From Clostridium pasteurianum DSM 525 = ATCC 6013 (lineage in GTDB: Bacteria; Bacillota; Clostridia; Clostridiales; Clostridiaceae), in contig NZ_CP009268.1 in the NCBI RefSeq assembly GCF_000807255.1, positions 1,704,384-1,768,383 of the forward strand: a stretch of 64,000 nucleotides of DNA, read 5' to 3'. A program made the position numbers and the translations under genes. Shown here piece by piece: positions 51,278-61,919 of the stretch. Each line of letters starts with the position of its first letter. Within the stretch, counting starts at the first letter, position 1. Below the pieces are notes generated by a model. It made no database searches, had not been told where the DNA came from, and worked only from the letters and a program-made list of their open reading frames with translations.

Positions 51278-54200
51278 ATGAAAGAAATATTGCATTTAGG
51301 TTTAGATGTAGGTTCTACTACAGTTAAATTAGTTGTTTTAAATAATAATGGTAAAATACTTTATAGTAAATATGAAAGGCATTTTTCAGATATAAAAAAC
51401 ACTATAGTAAAACTTTTGGATGAAGCCTATAGCATATATAAAGATGTTGAAATTACAATTATGGTAACAGGATCAGGTGGCTTGTCAGTATCAAAATGGC
51501 TTGATATAACATTTATACAGGAAGTAATTTCATGTACAAATGCCATAGAAAAGTTAATTCCTGAGACAGATGTAGCTATAGAGCTTGGAGGAGAAGATGC
51601 CAAGATAACATATTTTGTCGGAAGTATAGATCAAAGAATGAATGGAACCTGCGCAGGGGGAACAGGAGCTTTTATTGACCAAATGGCTACATTATTAAAA
51701 ACTGATGCTAAAGGTTTAAATGAATTGGCTTCTAAATATAAAAATATATATCCTATAGCAGCACGATGCGGAGTGTTTGCAAAAACTGATGTGCAGCCAT
51801 TGCTTAATGAAGGTGCTGCTAAAGAGGATATTGCAGCATCTATATTTCAGGCTGTGGTAAATCAGACTATAGGTGGTCTTGCTTGCGGAAAACCAATTAA
51901 AGGTAATATTGCTTTCCTGGGAGGGCCTTTGTACTTTCTTTCAGAGCTTAGAAAAAGATTTATTGAAACTTTAAAGCTTAGAGAAGATGAAATAATATTT
52001 CCTGAAAATTCACAGCTTTTTGTAGCTTTAGGTGCAGCTTTAGCTTCAGAAAAAGAAAAAACTTTAAAATTTAATATTCTTAAAGACAAACTGTCTGTAT
52101 TAAAGGATGATTCAGTAAATGAAATTGACAGATTAAGACCTTTATTTTTAGATGATAGAGAACTTAATGAATTTAGGAAAAGACATGAGGGACACAATAT
52201 AAAGAGAAGAGAGTTAAGTAACTATAGCGGAAATTGTTTCTTGGGAATTGATGCAGGATCAACTACTACAAAAGCAGCTCTTATTTCAGAAAAGGGTGAA
52301 CTTTTATATTCTTTTTATGGAAGCAATGAAGGGAGCCCCCTTAAGCTTACTGTAAAAATATTAAAAGATATATATTCAAAGATGCCTGAATCTGCCAAAA
52401 TAGTTAATTCCGCTGTTACAGGTTATGGTGAAGGATTAATAAAGGCAGCTTTACAGGTGGATATTGGTGAGGTTGAAACAGTTGCCCACTATAAAGCTTC
52501 TGAATTTTTCTTACCCGGGGTAGATTTTATACTGGATATAGGTGGACAGGATATGAAATGTCTTAGGGTAAAGGATGGGGTAATAAACAGTATATTACTT
52601 AATGAAGCTTGTTCATCTGGCTGTGGATCTTTTATTGAAACCTTTGCAAAATCTCTCAATATGGATGTTAAAGATTTTGCAGCAGCAGCCCTTAAGGCTG
52701 AAAATCCCGTAGACCTTGGATCAAGGTGTACAGTATTTATGAATTCTAAGGTTAAACAATCACAAAAAGAAGGGGCAAAAGTAGGAGATATTTCAGCAGG
52801 ACTTTCCTATTCAGTGATAAAAAATGCTCTTTTAAAAGTTATTAAGATAAGAAATCCTAAAGATTTAGGAGAAAAGATAATTGTACAAGGTGGTACTTTT
52901 TATAATGATGCAGTGCTTAGAAGTTTTGAACTTATATCTGAGAGAGAGGCTGTAAGACCAGATATTGCTGGACTTATGGGGGCTTTTGGATGTGCCATCA
53001 TTGCAAAAGAAAGATATGAAGAAGATTATATTTCTACTTTGCTAAGCTTAGACAAAATCGATAATTTTAATAGTGATGTAGACATGAGAAGATGCGGACT
53101 TTGTGGAAATAACTGCATGTTAACTATAAATAAATTTTCAGATGGAAGACAGTATATAACTGGTAACAGATGTGAAAGAGGTGCCGGCCACGCTGAAAAG
53201 AGGACAGATATACCTGATTTATATGATTATAAATATAGGAAAACCTTTGGTTATAAATCTCTGACTAAAGAAGAAGCTAAAAGAGGAGTAGTTGGTATTC
53301 CAAGGGTATTAAATATCTATGAGAATTATCCGTTTTGGCATACTTTTTTCACTAATTTGGGATTTAGAGTAGAATTATCACCACGATCATCAAAGAATAT
53401 CTACGAAATGGGTATAGATACTATACCATCAGAATCAGTTTGCTATCCAGCTAAGCTTACACATGGACATATAATCAGCCTTATAAATAAGGGAATAAAA
53501 TTTATATTTTATCCATGTCTTCCTTATGAGCAGAAGGAGCAGCCAGAAGCTGATAATCATTATAATTGCCCTATAGTTACTTCTTATGCAGAAGTACTTA
53601 AAAACAATATAGATATACTTAGAGGTGGAGATATATTATTTAAAAATCCATTTTTACCTTTTGATAATATGAATAGATTAAAAAAGAGACTTTATGAAGA
53701 ATTGATAGAATTTAATATATCAAAAATTGAAATAAATAAAGCTGTGGATGCAGCTAATAGTGAATTCTTAAAATATAAAGAGGACATAAAAAATAAGGGT
53801 AATGAAGTGCTTCAATATTTACAGGACACAGGGATAAAGGGTGTAGTTCTAGGGGGAAGACCTTATCATATAGATCCTGAAATTAACCATGGTATTCCAA
53901 ATCTTATAACAAGTTATGGTATGGCAGTACTTACAGAGGATGCTATAGCACATCTTGGAAAAGTGGAGAGACCTTTAAGAGTAGTTGATCAATGGGTATA
54001 TCATTCTAGACTATATGCTTCTGCAAGTTTTGTGGCAAAGCAGAGCAATCTTGAATTAATTCAGCTTAATTCCTTTGGATGCGGTCTTGATGCAGTAACT
54101 ACAGATCAAGTGGAAGAAATATTGGAAGAATACAAAAAAATATATACAACTATAAAAATAGATGAGGGAAATAATTTAGGTGCAGTGAGGATAAGAATTC

Positions 54201-55579
54201 GTTCTTTAAAAGCTGCAATGGAGGAAAGAAGTAAAAATGGAATAAATCCAGAATGTATTGGAGAGGTTCAGAAAAAAGTCTTATTTACAGAAGAAATGAA
54301 GGATACTCATACAATACTTTGTCCTCAAATGTCACCTATCCATTTTCAATTTTTAGAAGCTGCAATGAATGCATCAGGATATAATATGGTTATGTTGTCT
54401 GATGGAGATAAAAAAGTAGTAGATGAAGGATTAAAATATGTTAATAATGATGCCTGCTATCCATCTATAATTGTGGTTGGACAGATAATAGCAGCATTGA
54501 AATCTGGAAAATATGATTTAAGTAAAACTTCTGCACTAATTTCACAAACAGGTGGAGGCTGCAGAGCTACAAATTATATTGGATTTATTAGAAAGGCACT
54601 TAAAGATGCAGGATATGCAAACATACCAGTTATAGCTGTAAGTGCACAGGGACTTGAATCTAATCCTGGATTTAAGTATTCTCTATCCATGTTAAATAAA
54701 TGTGCCATAGCTCTTGTATATGGAGATTTACTCATGAGGGTATTATATAGAGTAAGACCTTATGAAAAAATCAAAGGTTCTGCAAATGAGCTATATAATA
54801 AATGGGTGAAAAAATGCAAGGAATCAACTAGATCTGGAAATCATAGAATATTTAAAAACAATATAAGAAATATAGTTAAAGATTTTGATAACTTAGAAAT
54901 AGAGGATGTTAGAAAGCCTAAGGTTGGACTTGTAGGAGAAATACTTGTTAAATTTTTACCTGGTGCAAATAATAATATAGTTGATATTGTTGAGGGTGAA
55001 GGTGGAGAAGCTGTAATGCCGGATTTGATAGATTTTTTATTATATTGTGCTTATGATGAGAACTATAAATACAGGTATTTATCAGGTACAAGAAAAGCCA
55101 AGCTTATAGGAAATGTAGTAATAAATGCTATTGAATTTTATAGAAAAGAGATGAAAAAAGTCTTAAGAAATAGTAAAAGATTTGAGCCGCCAAAGTCTAT
55201 AAGTGAACTTGCCGCAGGTGTTAATGGTATTGTATCTATTGGTAACCAAACTGGAGAAGGTTGGTTTTTAACAGCTGAAATGGTAGAGCTTATAGAAAGT
55301 GGTACAGAAAATATTGTGTGTATGCAGCCTTTTGCCTGCCTTCCAAATCATGTAACAGGAAAGGGCATGATTAAAGAACTTAAAAAGAGATATGCTTATG
55401 CCAATATAGCGGCTATTGATTATGATCCTGGTGCCAGTGAAGTAAATCAGTTAAATAGAATTAAATTGATGTTGTCTACAGCTTTTAAAAATATGGAGAA
55501 AAAGTATGAGTTTGATAAGATGACAGAAATAGTAGAGATAAAAAAACATCATTCTGAGAATAGACCTATTAAGGCTTAA
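51278..55579 (+). CDS. Giant 2-hydroxyacyl-CoA dehydratase activase-family protein (two BadF ATPase domains + DUF2229 + HgdB-like)
   Basis: 1433 residues. Domain 1 (about 1-270) and domain 2 (about 320-590) are both ASKHA activators, each with the cluster cysteines ([11 protein letters not shown] / AARCGVFAK, and [10 protein letters not shown] / [10 protein letters not shown]). Next, near 605-640, comes a four-cysteine motif (RCGLCGNNC ... GNRCERG). A DUF2229 region follows ([22 protein letters not shown]), then a C-terminal HgdB-like domain ([40 protein letters not shown]). It is a single-chain combination of ATPase reductase and Fe-S acceptor, widespread in clostridia and annotated only as 'acyl-CoA dehydratase activase-related'. 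The substrate is unknown. GGGAAGGTAATT precedes ATG. Confidence 0.9.
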   Translation: MKEILHLGLDVGSTTVKLVVLNNNGKILYSKYERHFSDIKNTIVKLLDEAYSIYKDVEITIMVTGSGGLSVSKWLDITFIQEVISCTNAIEKLIPETDVAIELGGEDAKITYFVGSIDQRMNGTCAGGTGAFIDQMATLLKTDAKGLNELASKYKNIYPIAARCGVFAKTDVQPLLNEGAAKEDIAASIFQAVVNQTIGGLACGKPIKGNIAFLGGPLYFLSELRKRFIETLKLREDEIIFPENSQLFVALGAALASEKEKTLKFNILKDKLSVLKDDSVNEIDRLRPLFLDDRELNEFRKRHEGHNIKRRELSNYSGNCFLGIDAGSTTTKAALISEKGELLYSFYGSNEGSPLKLTVKILKDIYSKMPESAKIVNSAVTGYGEGLIKAALQVDIGEVETVAHYKASEFFLPGVDFILDIGGQDMKCLRVKDGVINSILLNEACSSGCGSFIETFAKSLNMDVKDFAAAALKAENPVDLGSRCTVFMNSKVKQSQKEGAKVGDISAGLSYSVIKNALLKVIKIRNPKDLGEKIIVQGGTFYNDAVLRSFELISEREAVRPDIAGLMGAFGCAIIAKERYEEDYISTLLSLDKIDNFNSDVDMRRCGLCGNNCMLTINKFSDGRQYITGNRCERGAGHAEKRTDIPDLYDYKYRKTFGYKSLTKEEAKRGVVGIPRVLNIYENYPFWHTFFTNLGFRVELSPRSSKNIYEMGIDTIPSESVCYPAKLTHGHIISLINKGIKFIFYPCLPYEQKEQPEADNHYNCPIVTSYAEVLKNNIDILRGGDILFKNPFLPFDNMNRLKKRLYEELIEFNISKIEINKAVDAANSEFLKYKEDIKNKGNEVLQYLQDTGIKGVVLGGRPYHIDPEINHGIPNLITSYGMAVLTEDAIAHLGKVERPLRVVDQWVYHSRLYASASFVAKQSNLELIQLNSFGCGLDAVTTDQVEEILEEYKKIYTTIKIDEGNNLGAVRIRIRSLKAAMEERSKNGINPECIGEVQKKVLFTEEMKDTHTILCPQMSPIHFQFLEAAMNASGYNMVMLSDGDKKVVDEGLKYVNNDACYPSIIVVGQIIAALKSGKYDLSKTSALISQTGGGCRATNYIGFIRKALKDAGYANIPVIAVSAQGLESNPGFKYSLSMLNKCAIALVYGDLLMRVLYRVRPYEKIKGSANELYNKWVKKCKESTRSGNHRIFKNNIRNIVKDFDNLEIEDVRKPKVGLVGEILVKFLPGANNNIVDIVEGEGGEAVMPDLIDFLLYCAYDENYKYRYLSGTRKAKLIGNVVINAIEFYRKEMKKVLRNSKRFEPPKSISELAAGVNGIVSIGNQTGEGWFLTAEMVELIESGTENIVCMQPFACLPNHVTGKGMIKELKKRYAYANIAAIDYDPGASEVNQLNRIKLMLSTAFKNMEKKYEFDKMTEIVEIKKHHSENRPIKA

Positions 55580-55627
55580 TAAATATGGACCATAAGAGAA
55601 TATATTCTCTTATGGTCCATATTTATT
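55578..55627. terminator. Bidirectional terminator: perfect 50-bp palindrome
   Basis: Twenty-five bases per arm pair without a mismatch. It begins within the stop codon of the giant activase gene and ends 5 bases before the stop of the convergent kinase-like gene. Confidence 0.8.
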
Positions 55628-55632
55628 CACAA

Positions 55633-56187
55633 TTATACTAACTTTGTCCATTTATTATATAAAACTTTGTTGTATTTTTTTAATTCATCTAGAAATAATT
55701 CTAAAGTATTGAGATCTTTTAAAGATTTTAATATTCTAATTAAACTATTTTCTTTGAAATCACTATTAACTATGTCAATTAGTATAACATCATTATTCTT
55801 TTTTATAAAAATATCTTTAAGTTTTATATTTAAATGTAAAAGATTGTTTATAGACAATTTTTCTAAAAATTTTATCAAATGTAAAGCAATTTGATGATTA
55901 AATCTATTTTCATTTATATATTTTACTATGCTTATTCCTTCAATATATTCTCTTATTGTATAATGACCACAGAAATTATATATTTTGGGAAAAAAATTAC
56001 ATGCAGGAGACCCTTTTACTAGATTATATTCTTTTCTGCATTCTGAAGGATCTTTATAAATTTTTGCTACTCTATTATTTTTCATAAGATATATTGAGGC
56101 ATTATAGTTTCCTCCAATATATTTACACTCATCTAATCTTAGTATTATTGATTTATTATCTTTTTGTAAACCTCTTTTTTTTCTCAT
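55633..56187 (-). CDS. Small protein kinase-fold protein, probably a pseudokinase
   Basis: 184 residues that read like a minimal kinase fold. A glycine-poor loop (YIGGNYNASIYLM) is followed by an ATP-anchoring Lys42 (RVAKIYKD), a hinge (YTIREYIEG), a catalytic-loop equivalent LLHLNIKLKDIFIKK (about 116-130) and a metal-site LIDIVNSD (about 136-143). The catalytic Asp of HxD is Asn120 and the following Asn is Asp125, so normal phosphotransfer looks unlikely. Comparable short kinase-like genes occur in clostridia. The role is unknown and could be regulatory. GAAGAAGGTGTCATA precedes ATG. Confidence 0.65.
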   Translation of the reverse strand: MRKKRGLQKDNKSIILRLDECKYIGGNYNASIYLMKNNRVAKIYKDPSECRKEYNLVKGSPACNFFPKIYNFCGHYTIREYIEGISIVKYINENRFNHQIALHLIKFLEKLSINNLLHLNIKLKDIFIKKNNDVILIDIVNSDFKENSLIRILKSLKDLNTLELFLDELKKYNKVLYNKWTKLV

Positions 56188-56300
56188 TATGACACCTTCT
56201 TCTAAACAATTAAAGTGAGTAGTGTAAGTTTTAAATAGCTGCTGTTTTATATATTGCGTCTATACATTATATTAAATATACAATAAATTGTTGAATTTTC

Positions 56301-56328
56301 TTGACATATTACAGGTTTTATTTATAAT
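56301..56328 (+). promoter_or_regulatory. Promoter of the valS T-box transcript
   Basis: TTGACA (56301-56306) and TATAAT (56323-56328) with a 16-bp spacer, about 10 bases before the start of the T-box leader. Confidence 0.8.
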
Positions 56329-56335
56329 ATAATAT

Positions 56336-56707
56336 TAGTTAATAATATATTTAGATGTTGATGAAGAGGAGTAAAAGATAAAGAGTTATTAGAGAGGAAA
56401 ATTCACAGGCTGAAAGATTTTCTTTACTTTTTACTTTGAAAGTAGCTTCGGAGTTTCTTTACTGAAATGTGTTCATATAGAGACAGAAGGGAGTCAGGTA
56501 TATACGGATGTATCTTTTTTGTTAAAATGCATAAGTAAGTAAAGACGGTAATCTTAACCGATATTCATTAAGAGCCTGTATAGGTCTGTAGCAGACTGAT
56601 GTTATAGATTGTATTGTGAGATTTTAGTAGTTTTTGCTAAAATTTTATTGTCAGGAAAAAAGGTGGTAACGCGCACAGTCGTCCTTTATGGATTTCTGTG
56701 CTTTTTT
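56336..56707 (+). promoter_or_regulatory. T-box riboswitch of valS
   Basis: Stem I features (GAGAGGAAAATTCACAGGCTGAAAGATTTTC pattern: AG bulge and distal loop) run from 56390. The diagnostic T-box sequence AAAAGGTGGTAACGCG is at 56658-56673, and the terminator GCACAG ... CTGTGC with T6 is at 56672-56707. It senses uncharged tRNA and opens valS. A GUA triplet at 56442-56444 may be the valine specifier, but I could not fold the RNA to prove it. Confidence 0.9.
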
Positions 56708-56750
56708 GATTTTATAAAATATAATACAAGATTAGTAAGGAGATTAGAAA

Positions 56751-59402
56751 ATGGATAATTCAAAAAATATAGCAAAAACTTATGATCCAAAAGAATTTGA
56801 AGATAGATTATATAAATGGTGGGAAGAAGAGGGCTTTTTTACACCAAAGATTGATAAGAACAAAAAGCCATATACAATAATAATGCCTCCTCCTAATATT
56901 ACAGGACAGCTTCATTTAGGTCATGCTTTAGATAATGCACTGCAGGACTTTTTAATAAGGGCAAAGAGAATGCAGGGTTATTGTACTCTATGGCTTCCAG
57001 GGCAGGATCATGCAAGTATTGCTACAGAAGTAAAGGTTGAAAAAGAGCTTTTAAAGGAAGATATAAAGAAAAAAGAAATAGGTAGAGATGCTTTTCTTGA
57101 GAAGGTGTGGGAATGGACTGACACCTATAGATCTAAAATAAGAGGTCAGTTAAAGAAAATGGGAGTATCTGCTGATTTTACAAGAGAGAGTTTTACTATG
57201 GATGAAAATTTAAGTAAAGCCGTAAGAGAAGTATTTGTAAGATTGTATAATGAAGGACTCATATATCAAGGCAATAGAATTACCAATTGGTGCCCTAATT
57301 GTCAGACTGCTCTTTCTGACGCTGAAATAGAATATGTAGAGCAGAATGGTCACTTTTGGCATATAAAATATCCTGTAGTTAACAGTGAAGAATTTTTAGA
57401 AATAGCTACTACAAGACCTGAAACTCTTTTAGGCGATACAGCTGTGGCTGTAAATCCAAAAGACCAAAGATATGCTCATCTTGTGGGAAAAACTCTTATG
57501 CTTCCCTTAGTGAATAGGGAAATTCCAATAGTTGCAGATGAATATGTAGATATGGAATTTGGTACAGGGGCAGTTAAGATTACCCCAGCTCATGATCCAA
57601 ATGATTATCAGGTTGGAAAGAGACACAACTTACCTGAGATAATTATCTTAAATAACGATGGAACTATTGCTAAGGGGTATGGAAAATATTCGGGACTAGA
57701 CAGATATGAAGCAAGAAAAGAGATAGTTAAGGACTTAAAGGAACAGGAATTTCTTGTAAAGATAAAAGAACATACTCATAATGTAAGTACCCATGACAGA
57801 TGTGGAAATACTATTGAACCAATGATATCAAAGCAATGGTATGTAAAGATGGAATCTCTTGCAAAACCAGCAATTGAGGCTGTTAAAAATGGAGATACGA
57901 AATTCGTTCCTGAACGTTTTGATAAAACTTATTTTAATTGGATGGAAAATATCCAGGATTGGTGTATATCAAGACAGCTTTGGTGGGGACACAGAATTCC
58001 TGTTTGGTATTGTGAAGATTGTGGTGAGGTAATTGTAGCTTCAAAAGATCCAGATAAATGTACAAAATGCGGCAGCAGTAATTTAAAGCAGGACGAAGAT
58101 GTACTTGATACATGGTTTAGTTCAGCTCTTTGGCCTTTTTCTACTCTTGGGTGGCCTGATAAAACTGAAGATCTTGAATATTTTTATCCAACAAATACCT
58201 TGGTAACAGGTTACGATATAATATTCTTTTGGGTTGCACGAATGGTTTTCTCTGGTATTCATAATATGGGAGAAACACCTTTTGAACATGTATTAATACA
58301 TGGATTGGTAAGGGACGCAGAAGGACGAAAGATGTCTAAGTCTTTGGGAAATGGAGTAGATCCTTTAGAAGTAATTGATAGTTTTGGAGCAGATGCCTTA
58401 AGATTTACTCTTATAACTGGTAATGCACCGGGAAATGATTTGAGATATAAAACAGAAAAGGTAGAAGCTGCAAGAAATTTTGCCAATAAAATATGGAATG
58501 CTTCACGATTTGTACTTATGAATTTGGATAAAGATGTAATGAAAAAATATCAGGATTGTGAAGAGTATACTTTGGGAGATAAATGGATACTATCTAGAGC
58601 TAATACTGTAGCCAAAGAAATTACAGAGAATATAGAAAAGTTTGAACTGGGAATTGCATCACAAAAAGTTTATGATTTTATGTGGACTGAATTCTGTGAT
58701 TGGTATATTGAAATTGTGAAGCCTGTTATGTATGGAGAAGATGAAAAAGCTAAGGGAGTAGCTTTTAACGTGCTTAATAGAGTATTAACTATTGGGCTCC
58801 AACTTCTTCATCCTATAATGCCTTATATAACTGAAGAAATATATCAACATTTAGATGGTAAATATAAATCAATATCTATATCTAAATGGCCGGAATATAG
58901 TGAAAAGGCTTATGATGTAAAAGCAGAGGAGGATATGAGTTATATAATAGAAGCTATAAAATCCCTTAGAAATGTAAGGGCAGAGATGAATGTACCACCT
59001 TCACGAAAGGCAAAACTAATCATATTAGCTAATGATGAAAGCAAAGATGCCTTTGAAGCAGGAAGAGTATATTTTGAAAAATTGGCTTCTGCCAGCAGTA
59101 TAGAATTTATCTCTTCCAAAGATAAGGTAGATAGTAATGCTGTTTCAGTTATAACAAAAGGTGGAGAAATATTTATGCCGCTGCTTGATCTTATAGATTT
59201 AGATAAAGAACTTGAAAGATTAAATAAGGAAAACAACAGACTTAAAAAGGAAATAGAAAGGGTAGATAAAAAACTTTCTAATAAAGGTTTTGTTTCCAAG
59301 GCACCTTCTGCTGTAATAGAAGAAGAAAGGGACAAAGGAGAAAAATATAGAGAAATGTTAGAAGCCGTAGTTGAAAGAATTAATAATTTAAAAAATAATT
59401 AA
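56751..59402 (+). CDS. valS: Valyl-tRNA synthetase
   Basis: 883 residues, a class I aminoacyl-tRNA synthetase. The HIGH motif is in [19 protein letters not shown] and KMSKS in [18 protein letters not shown]. An editing (CP1) domain is in the middle ([40 protein letters not shown]). The valine-type C-terminal coiled coil comes at the end ([32 protein letters not shown]). Zinc-ribbon cysteines sit in WYCEDCGEV and CTKCGSS. Regulated by the T-box just upstream. AAGGAGATTAGAAA precedes ATG. Confidence 0.98.
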   Translation: MDNSKNIAKTYDPKEFEDRLYKWWEEEGFFTPKIDKNKKPYTIIMPPPNITGQLHLGHALDNALQDFLIRAKRMQGYCTLWLPGQDHASIATEVKVEKELLKEDIKKKEIGRDAFLEKVWEWTDTYRSKIRGQLKKMGVSADFTRESFTMDENLSKAVREVFVRLYNEGLIYQGNRITNWCPNCQTALSDAEIEYVEQNGHFWHIKYPVVNSEEFLEIATTRPETLLGDTAVAVNPKDQRYAHLVGKTLMLPLVNREIPIVADEYVDMEFGTGAVKITPAHDPNDYQVGKRHNLPEIIILNNDGTIAKGYGKYSGLDRYEARKEIVKDLKEQEFLVKIKEHTHNVSTHDRCGNTIEPMISKQWYVKMESLAKPAIEAVKNGDTKFVPERFDKTYFNWMENIQDWCISRQLWWGHRIPVWYCEDCGEVIVASKDPDKCTKCGSSNLKQDEDVLDTWFSSALWPFSTLGWPDKTEDLEYFYPTNTLVTGYDIIFFWVARMVFSGIHNMGETPFEHVLIHGLVRDAEGRKMSKSLGNGVDPLEVIDSFGADALRFTLITGNAPGNDLRYKTEKVEAARNFANKIWNASRFVLMNLDKDVMKKYQDCEEYTLGDKWILSRANTVAKEITENIEKFELGIASQKVYDFMWTEFCDWYIEIVKPVMYGEDEKAKGVAFNVLNRVLTIGLQLLHPIMPYITEEIYQHLDGKYKSISISKWPEYSEKAYDVKAEEDMSYIIEAIKSLRNVRAEMNVPPSRKAKLIILANDESKDAFEAGRVYFEKLASASSIEFISSKDKVDSNAVSVITKGGEIFMPLLDLIDLDKELERLNKENNRLKKEIERVDKKLSNKGFVSKAPSAVIEEERDKGEKYREMLEAVVERINNLKNN

Positions 59403-59411
59403 AATTAATAT

Positions 59412-59461
59412 CAGTAAAAGAGATATGGCCTGGGTAATCCTAAAGCATATCTTTTTTACTG
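59412..59461 (+). terminator. Terminator of valS
   Basis: A 16-position stem (CAGTAAAAGAGATATG with its complement, one wobble) ending in T6-containing sequence. Confidence 0.8.
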
Positions 59462-59568
59462 TAAAATATATTTTGCACTTTTAATACAATTGACGCTAAT
59501 AGGCGATATTGGTAAACTATAATGAGACATAAGTAGAACTATTTTTTAAAACAAAGGAGCTCCTAGGA

Positions 59569-60888
59569 ATGAACTATAGAGAAACTATGCATTATATAAA
59601 GGATACTGCTAAATTTGGAAGTAATTATGGATTATCCAGAACAAAAAAGATATTAGAATTTTTGGGAAATCCTGAAAAAAAACTAAAGTGTATTCATATT
59701 GCAGGTACTAATGGTAAAGGTTCTGTTACAGCCATGGTATCTAAAATTCTTGTAGAAACGGGATATAGCGTTGGTATGTACACCTCGCCCTTTATAGAAG
59801 AGTTTGAAGAAAGAATCCAGATAAGTGGTAAAAATATACCTAAGAATGATTTGTGTAAAGTAGTTACCGAATTATCTACGGCTGTAGATAAAGTTATAGA
59901 AATGGGGTATGAACATCCTACAGAATTTGAAATAATAACCTGTGCAGCTCTCTTATATTTTTATAAAAAAGAAGTAGATTACGCAGTTATAGAGGTTGGA
60001 CTTGGTGGAAGATTGGATTCCACTAATGTGATTACGCCTTTAATAAGTGTTATAACTTCAATAAGTTATGATCATATGAATATATTAGGAAATACACTAA
60101 CTGAAATAGCTCATGAAAAAGCTGGAATAATTAAAGATAATATTCCCGTAATATTGTATCCTCAGAAGGAAGAGTCCGAAATTGTTATAGAGGAAACCTG
60201 TGAGAAGCACAATTCTAAGCTCATAAAGGTATCAAGAGAATCTGTAGAATTTATAGATACCTTCAAGTCACAGGAAGATTTAAAATATTATCAGCATATT
60301 AAAGTAACAACTAAAGATAAAATTTATAATATAAAATTATCACTTCTAGGAAAATATCAGCTTTTAAATTGCAGTACTGCTATCCATTGTATAGAAGAAT
60401 TGAGAGCTATGGGTATCAATATAAAAGATGAACATATTGAGAGAGCTTTGGAAAAGGTTGTTTGGAGGGGCAGGCTAGAAGTGCTGTCAGATTATCCTCT
60501 TATAGTGCTTGATGGAGCTCATAATATAGATGGAATAAAAAATCTAAGCGAAAGTATTGATAGTTATTTTACATATGATAATATTGTGCTTATTTTGGGA
60601 ATACTCGCGGATAAAGAAGTAGAATCTATGGTAAAGATTATTACTCCTAAGGCTAAAAATATTATAACGGTAACTCCTCATAGTGATAGAGCAGAAATAG
60701 CTAAAGATCTATGTGATATTGTAAAAAAATTCAATAGTAATTGTGAAAGTTTTGATGATTACAGGAAGGCATTTATTAAGGCTAAAAAGTATTGCAATAA
60801 TAATGATTTACTTTTAATCTCTGGATCTCTTTACATGATAGGAGATATGAGAAAAATAATTAATAGCTCAATAGAATTTGTACAATAA
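59569..60888 (+). CDS. folC: Bifunctional folylpolyglutamate synthase / dihydrofolate synthase
   Basis: A 439-residue Mur-ligase-fold enzyme that adds glutamate to folates. The ATP-binding loop is HIAGTNGKGSVTAMVS. TSPFIEEFEERIQISGKNIP, IEVGLGGRLDSTNVI, SYDHMNILGNTLTEIAHEKAGIIK and VLDGAHNIDGIKNL are all present in order. Length is normal. AAAGGAGCTCCTAGGA precedes ATG. It probably forms its own unit after valS; the 86-bp gap to the next gene holds no clear terminator, so the next gene may be cotranscribed. Confidence 0.95.
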   Translation: MNYRETMHYIKDTAKFGSNYGLSRTKKILEFLGNPEKKLKCIHIAGTNGKGSVTAMVSKILVETGYSVGMYTSPFIEEFEERIQISGKNIPKNDLCKVVTELSTAVDKVIEMGYEHPTEFEIITCAALLYFYKKEVDYAVIEVGLGGRLDSTNVITPLISVITSISYDHMNILGNTLTEIAHEKAGIIKDNIPVILYPQKEESEIVIEETCEKHNSKLIKVSRESVEFIDTFKSQEDLKYYQHIKVTTKDKIYNIKLSLLGKYQLLNCSTAIHCIEELRAMGINIKDEHIERALEKVVWRGRLEVLSDYPLIVLDGAHNIDGIKNLSESIDSYFTYDNIVLILGILADKEVESMVKIITPKAKNIITVTPHSDRAEIAKDLCDIVKKFNSNCESFDDYRKAFIKAKKYCNNNDLLLISGSLYMIGDMRKIINSSIEFVQ

Positions 60889-60983
60889 ATTAATTTCAAA
60901 CAATTAACATATATAACATTCTATAGAGTTTAAAATATAATTTCAACTAGATAAAATTCTTTGATAAACGGGAGATGAAGCTT

Positions 60984-61919
60984 ATGAGAGAAGTAGGTAT
61001 AATTAAATGGTTTGGTGGATTCAATCCTAAAATTCATAAATTGAATGATTTTGGATACATACTAAGGGAAAATCAACCAGACTTATATGTGAATAGAAAT
61101 CATTTGCATTGCAAGGCTAAATTACTTACTCCTGGTACAGCAGTATCTTTTGAAGTTGGAGTTAATTATAAAAATAATATGGAGCAAGCTTTTAAAGTAA
61201 AATTATTAAAAAGTGAAAATGATATTCTACTTATTAAAAAATGTGTATTTAGCAATAAAGAGGAGTACTATGTGCCACTTATGGCAAAATTTTTTCAAAT
61301 AGGATATTCCTCGGATATAGAGTTGGTATTTCCTAAAGTTATGAACCTGAATAAAGAGGAACAGAAAAAGATCATCGATTCCATGGATCTAAATTTAAAA
61401 ATGAGAAAAGACATATTTAAATTTTTAGACATAGAGGAGCAGATAGATATGCTCCTTCAATTAACGCTTAATGATTTTATAGACAAATGGGAGAATTTGA
61501 GTCTCACTACCAAAATATTTTTAATATATAGGCTTTGTCATGATAAATATGATCTTACCATACTTGAAAAAACCCGTGAAAAAAATTTGTTTATAAGGGC
61601 TTTGATTATAATTGCCTGGGTAAGTAATAATCAAGATAAAAAAAGTATAACATATAAAAAAGCTTGTGAGTATATGTATAAATACAGTTCTGAGCTCAGT
61701 CATACAGATAGCGATTATGAAGAATTAAAAATTATTTTTCCCATAGGTAAGTATAATTTTAAAGTTGATATAAATAAACCCTGGTATCAGTGGAGTATTT
61801 TGGAATTCATTCAGTATTGTAATTGTACAAGCATTTTAGAAGATATGGATAGGGGAGATAAAGCAGTAATTATGCTTATTACTGCTTTAAATAGTTTTAT
61901 GAAAAGACTTAGTTTATAA
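60984..61919 (+). CDS. Protein with N-terminal cold-shock/OB-like domain and unknown helical C-terminal region
   Basis: 311 residues. The first 70 residues echo a cold-shock domain: REVGIIKWFGGFNPKIHKLNDFGYI, then PDLYVNRNHL, then PGTAVSFEVGV and QAFKVKLL, matching the five strands of the OB fold with its aromatic RNA-binding patch. The remaining 230 residues are helical (KKIIDSMDLNLKMRKDIFKFLDIEEQIDMLLQ; FIRALIIIAWVSNN) and match no family I recognise. It may be an RNA-binding protein with a new effector part. ATG 60975 lies against GGGAG, so 60984 (9-base spacing) is the start. Confidence 0.6.
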   Translation: MREVGIIKWFGGFNPKIHKLNDFGYILRENQPDLYVNRNHLHCKAKLLTPGTAVSFEVGVNYKNNMEQAFKVKLLKSENDILLIKKCVFSNKEEYYVPLMAKFFQIGYSSDIELVFPKVMNLNKEEQKKIIDSMDLNLKMRKDIFKFLDIEEQIDMLLQLTLNDFIDKWENLSLTTKIFLIYRLCHDKYDLTILEKTREKNLFIRALIIIAWVSNNQDKKSITYKKACEYMYKYSSELSHTDSDYEELKIIFPIGKYNFKVDINKPWYQWSILEFIQYCNCTSILEDMDRGDKAVIMLITALNSFMKRLSL

